Translations under genes and position numbers: made by a program | Shown: in pieces, positions 59,532 through 64,000 of the stretch | Layout: each line of letters begins with the position of its first letter | How positions within the stretch are numbered: the stretch's first letter is position 1 | The notes under the pieces: model-generated | Seen by the model: the letters and a program-made list of their open reading frames with translations, nothing else | Database searches by the model: none | What the model was told of the DNA's origin: nothing | Source of the DNA: Sordariomycetes sp. S80-01Y | Lineage: Eukaryota > Ascomycota > Sordariomycetes | Direction of reading: 5' to 3' | DNA length: 64,000 nt | Assembly: GCA_037042185.1 (NCBI GenBank) | Contig: JAXQJY010000027.1 | Coordinates: 1,674,001 to 1,738,000, forward strand

Positions 59532-61285
59532 CTAGTGGCTTGCCGCGAAGAAAATGTTCATGATGAGACAGACGGCCATGACGACAATGCCATAAATGGC
59601 GGTCGCCAAGCTGATCTTCCGTAGAAGGCCGTGGTCAACGTGTTCCAAATCCCAGCGCCACTTCTTCCTCCAACGCCATTGCGATGATGGGCCGCCAGAG
59701 CCGGATGCCTGGCTAAGAAGGCTGCCTGTACTTTGGGCGAGGGCGCCGGAGTCTTCGACGTCGGTATCACCATTGTCATCCATGTCGTCGTCTTCTTTCA
59801 TTAGTCGCTGGTGATGAATGCTGTCGGGGTCGCTGATTTTGTAGTAGAACAAGCCTGGCAGGATGAAGCTGATCGAGGTGGAGCCGGTGCTGCCGACGAA
59901 GGCAAGCACGCGGTCCAGGCTGCTGACTGACAAAGCCGTGATGTAGGCTAGTGTCAAAATCACAGTGGTCAAGAGCGCGAAGCGCCCGTCTGACATGGCT
60001 CCAGCAGCATGGTCACCGCGAGCGGCCGGGGCGTTGAGCAAAGGTGACCCGCTTCGCCCATTGTTCCCTTGAGTGCGGTTCCGGTTGGGGCGCCACTTTA
60101 GCACTGCGTCTAGAGATGCCCGGCAAGGGTGAACTTGCAGAGGAATTGAGAACAGCACAAGAATGACAATCGCAGCTTTGCCGATCGTGGAAGCAACACC
60201 GGTAGGGTCTCCTCATAGTCAGCAGGGTTCAGCTTGTTACAACCACCACCGAACTTACACATTGAAACAATATTGGCCACAATGGCATTTCCAAAAGTGA
60301 TGTATCCGGTAATGGAGACAACGATGTAAATGCATCCCGCAAGACCGATGCTGGATCCAATGACCTGAACAATGCTAGATGGCGAATTGTCCTTAATTTC
60401 GTTCATGATCGAAAACATCTATACAAGTTAACAAGGGCTCTTGATGGCGGCATCCAGGTGAGACACACGTTCTGATGGCAGGTGTACGCAAACACGACGA
60501 CTGGTAGAGCACTCAATGTCTCAACCGGCCCAGCCCATTTGATCACCCGAATGTTGCTGGGATCGGCATGCGGATCAGAGGCGAAGTGGTAGATAACGAG
60601 CACGATGAGGTACCCGATCGATACCAGCGCAACGATGCTGGTGTACTTCAAAGAGTCCAGCCTCTTCAGGAAGCTCAATGGGATGACCAACAACATGAAT
60701 GCCGTGATCCAGAAGTGGCGATCTACCAAATAGGGGTACTGCTCGGCATGATCGTTGAAACCCAGGACGACGCCAGGCATGAGGTCGCCAATGATGATCA
60801 TGTAGGATACTCCAACGCCAAAACACTTGACTGCAATGGCCAGATCGAAGAGGACGGCCGCATTTGGGTATGTTATTTGCGACAGCGCAAAGAAGGATGA
60901 CGTTCCACGGTCGAGGTAGCGCGCGCATTTCCCCTGCAAGTATAGACCGAGCGCCGCCATGATACCCGACCAGACAATCAACACCGTCCCCAGCATGATG
61001 CCCATGTGTGATAATATCGATGGCATAGCCAAAGTTCCGGCGCCAACAACTGTGCCGACACTGTCAGTAAGGCTGTCCACTCGCACTCCGCGGGCTCTTA
61101 CTGGTATTCAGCAGGTTGACGACACTGCTAACCATCGAAGCCTGCCCTCCACCCTGGCGCGCATCTTTACCGCCTCTGCGTCGTGCTCTGTTGTCCTTGT
61201 CAGTCCTCCCCGTCCTGCCATGGAGCGCTACCAATGTGTCCTTACCTCGCCATTTCGCCTTCACCTTCTCGAAAGGAGTTCCCAT
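59532..61285 (-). CDS. Vacuolar amino-acid transporter, Avt5/6/7-type (AAAP family)
   Basis: Exons 61285..61102, 61049..60469, 60418..60259 and 60208..59532 give 533 residues. A basic cytosolic head of about 50 residues is followed by the family signature SVVNLLNTIVGAGTLAMP in TM1. About 11 membrane helices follow. Further signatures are VFAYTCHQNMFSI, the GYITFG helix and the FSIPLQVHPCRASLD segment. An acidic loop (EDDDMDDNGDTDVED) precedes the last helix. Yeast relatives move neutral or acidic amino acids out of the vacuole; the substrate here is unknown. The splice acceptors of introns 1 and 3 were chosen to keep the signature and MYPTGVAST in frame; nearer AGs fail. Confidence 0.9.
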
Positions 61286-61917
61286 CCGATATCGCGGAGT
61301 AAGTCGTCATAGCACTGCGTCGCACAGCCCGTCGTTCGGATCGAGTTCAGGTTTGTCGCTCTGTTGGCTGGTTCGAAGCGGATCGGGGTAGAAGGCCAGA
61401 CAACCGTGCCGCTTGTGGCCGTGTCCGTGCAAGGCTGGCCGTTGGCGGCTATTCTTCTAGTCGCACGAGGAGATGCACTTGGTTTGTCGCCGGACTCGAA
61501 TTGCTGAGGGCCAGGCGAGTATAAATATGAGCGCCTGGGATGTTGGAATGGGCTAATATTTGATAAGAGAAACAGCAGAGTTGGCAGCCTTGACTAACCA
61601 CTGACGTTTGAGGCCACGATCCCTCACTTTCCTAGCAGGGGCCACCAGTCAAAAGACCTTGTGTGGGGTATGCCAAGCCAATCACCTTTGTCCCGCCCTG
61701 CCTCCTGCGGCTTTGCCGTTTGGGTGGAGAGGCTGAGCCCAGTCAACTGCTTTCCGCAACCACCCAATTCTCAATCTACCGAAGCAAGCGAATCAACTCA
61801 CGCTTCTTCTTGCGAAGGTTCTTCCCGTCGGCCGAGGGCCTGAGAAGCGATTACTGGAGCCACAATGCTCGGCTGAGACTCGAGACGACGTAGACGCTCC
61901 CAACGACTGCCGCCGTC
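61286..61917. promoter_or_regulatory. Divergent upstream region of transporter and RO10 genes
   Basis: 632 bp between start codons. A tataaatat string at about 61520-61528 is near-symmetrical and could serve the transporter (about 235 bp away). Confidence 0.45.
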
Positions 61918-62581
61918 ATGACGACCGATGATCTGGACGAGACTACCTTATCAACGCTATCCCTACTCGAGTCGCGTTTGCTACGCGTTGAGCATCTGCT
62001 ACACGGCCAAAGCGGCTCTCAGCCCGTCCTTCAGAATGAGCAAACAACGCTGAAGCTCGGGGACCTGGAACGCCATTTCAACGGCCTTTTATCCAAGGTT
62101 CGCGTTTACGCCGACTTGCTCAAGATCTGTGGGTTTGAGTCGTCCTCAACGCCTGGAATCAAAGCTGATACAAGTAGACAAAACCCATCCTGACTTCTTC
62201 CACGCGCCAGATGCGTCCGAGCCTCCTTCCCAGCTGTCCCCTGACGCTGTGTCCGCCATTGTGCTCGCCTCAGCGTCCTCTTACCAATCTACACTATCGA
62301 CTCTGACTGCCATCAAGGACACACCGATACCGGATCCCTCCGCAAGTGCTGCATTGATCGCATTGTCGGACAGGATGAAAGCTTTGGAGGCGACGCAGCT
62401 GGCGCAGGCAGCAGAAGTTGCTGAGCTGCGAACAAGAAGCGAGGCCGTAATTCGATCGTGGTACGAAAGCTCTGTTATGGGCAACGCGCAATTCATGGCA
62501 GATGTGGAGGGACGAATCGAAAAGGTGGAGCGACAAGTGCGTAGAGCCGAGCGCGAGAGGGAGGAAGAGGACGAGATATGA
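61918..62581 (+). CDS. RO10-like nuclear distribution protein, dynactin p24 family
   Basis: Exons 61918-62128 and 62175-62581 give 205 residues. The protein is mostly coiled coil: an N-terminal helix (LSLLESRLLRVEHLL), LGDLERHFNGLLSKVRVYADLLKI, and a C-terminal Glu/Arg-rich helix. This matches Neurospora RO10, the fungal p24 subunit of dynactin, needed for dynein-driven nuclear movement in hyphae. The intron lies after KI, and the acceptor AAG was preferred as it keeps the DKTHPDFF stretch in frame. The identification rests on the N-terminal pattern, length and coiled-coil layout. Confidence 0.75.
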
Positions 62582-64000
62582 GCCGGCTAGGGTGTCGCCG
62601 TAAGGAATACCGCGGTCGCAACCAAAAGAAAATCTAACGATGTCGCACGCCACGCACCGCTTGCGAGCCTAACCGTGGCGCCGGCCAGCTGGCAAGCGCG
62701 CTGGCAGACCTCAAGACGTCCTTGGGTCTACGCTGCTTCGTGAGCGGCACTAGAGGCATTCAGATTGGCATCCTGGGAGAACCAGCTCAACTGGCTCTCA
62801 TTCGCAGAAACCCAGGGTCATGGGATGAATGCCGAGCTGTTTGAGCGCAGGATGTACCCTGCCAACTCTCACTCAGCTGCTTTGTGGGCGAAAGGATTAC
62901 GGGGCCGTGATTCGAACGAAATTGGCGAAATAAACATAGAGTAGACCAGCTTAGCAGGCAGGATAGCCAGCTCCACGACCACCGTGAATTGCCAGATCAC
63001 GCAACAACATCTTCATAACGTTGAGACCAGATCGTGACATGCTAGGAGTACATCATCATAGAAGCTACAGTGCGGCTGGTCTGCCATCCGATGAGATTCT
63101 GTGGAGGGAGTGGTTCAAAAATGGCACAGCACTGATCAGGGGTAATCACACAGTGCGGGTGTGATGGTGGGCCAGATTGCTGCAGGGGGTTCCCGCACCC
63201 GCGTGGCCTTTTCCAGCGAGTGTCCACTGATTTTCCAACGGTCCGGCTTTGGTCGATGTCGACGAGAGTCTGGAATCAAAAGAGGAAGCCCGGTTTGACC
63301 GGCAGTTCCTGAGACCAGGCCTCGTAAGTATGTGCGCCTTCCAGGCGGCACCTTGGTCAGTTCTAGCATTGATGGTGGTCAATCCTGTCTTTGCGACAAG
63401 CTGGAGCAATGACATAGCACGAAGACTTGCTGGTTTGAGAAGAGAGTTACACGAGCGCAGGGCCACCATGCGAAGGTGTCGTTAAGGTTGCCGAACGAGC
63501 CTTTTTCAACATGGAGTCCGCCCAAAGCTGGATCTTGAAACCAAAGCCGCGCGTTGCCCCTGCAGCGGCTCTGGACAGGAACCACGAACCTGTCGGTCTG
63601 GTCAAGTGGCTCTTTCATGGCGAGTGTAGTCCATGGATGGCTCAAAATATCGATGAAAAGTTTGAGTCTCGTGCCGGTTGAGGTAGGCTTTCGGGGCGCG
63701 AAGGAACAATGTAGCGCGGTGCCATTTGTGTGAGGAGCTGCACCGCAAGACTCTGCCTGGCCAAAACAGTCGGCAGTCGTCTAACGCTCCCCATACTCGC
63801 TACAATATGGCCTGCTTACAACAGTGCTACAGTAATCGTGCTGGCATGGTGGTTGTCGCCGACCTCTAGAGACTCTTCTCACGAGAAGATCACACTGAAG
63901 GGGTTGATCGGTGGCTGACAGTGGAGCGGGGCGGCTGATGGAGACCAGTGTGCGCGGCACAGTGTGTCAAGATCATTCCTCGGGGTGGAAATGAAAGGTC
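62582..64000. other. Intergenic to window end, no gene seen
   Basis: Open frames below 110 codons only, on both strands and overlapping each other. None has a signal, domain or splice pattern. Confidence 0.45.

Noticed and set aside
61170-61255. Possible extra intron in exon 1 of the Avt-type transporter (GTAAGG donor)
   Set aside because: No acceptor keeps the frame into SVVNLLNT; the unspliced frame is open.
62886-62925. tRNA-like TTCGAA loop on the minus strand
   Set aside because: No pairing T stem, and no matching anticodon or acceptor arm around it.

Overview
This window is nuclear DNA of a filamentous ascomycete, most likely a Sordariomycete. Coding sequences are split by short introns of about 45-60 bp, mostly with GT-AG ends and CTAAC/CTGAC-type branch points just upstream of the acceptor. 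The conserved genes are those of a mould genome: an RO10-like dynactin subunit, a Pca1-type metal ATPase, Sea3/Mtc5, and small secreted and GPI-anchored proteins. One run of N in a hexanucleotide repeat shows that it is a draft assembly. I found no tRNA, rRNA, CRISPR array, prokaryotic operon or intact transposon.

Layout. 1-6.6 kb: a partial Cys-rich protein, SF3B5 (spliceosome), Nse3 (SMC5/6) and a mitochondrial Sls1-like protein. 7.5-9.5 kb: translation elongation factor 1-alpha, with several non-standard splice junctions. 9.6-14.1 kb: gene-poor, with a decayed coding remnant. 14.1-18.8 kb: a secreted LVIVD-repeat-like protein and a 2-hydroxyacid dehydrogenase. 19.2-24.8 kb: Sea3/Mtc5 and Ubc13, transcribed away from each other. 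25.3-30 kb: a minus-strand row of housekeeping genes (ATP synthase subunit d, NAC-alpha, ribosomal protein eL14, a small hydrophilic protein). 30.7-33.7 kb: an OrsD/DUF3505-like protein divergent from a trans-enoyl-reductase-like MDR enzyme. 34.1-37.8 kb: a Pca1-type P1B ATPase. 38.4-39.9 kb: a MYND-finger protein whose acidic repeat tail contains the assembly gap. 39.9-46.8 kb: a sparse region with a candidate cysteine-rich effector and a GPI-anchored wall protein. 46.8-52.3 kb: a Tse2-like single-exon gene, a methyltransferase, a second zinc-finger protein and an amino-acid permease. 52.3-57.4 kb: gene-poor. 57.4-62.6 kb: NAD(P)HX epimerase, mitoribosomal bS16m, an Avt-type vacuolar amino-acid transporter and RO10/dynactin p24.

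Most genes are unrelated housekeeping functions (splicing, DNA repair, TORC1 signalling, translation, respiration, transport). Several are divergent pairs sharing a promoter of 290-630 bp. The parts that look accessory are the secreted proteins, the Tse2-like gene, the DUF3505/MDR pair and the gene-poor stretches. Exon limits were read from splice motifs and frame only.
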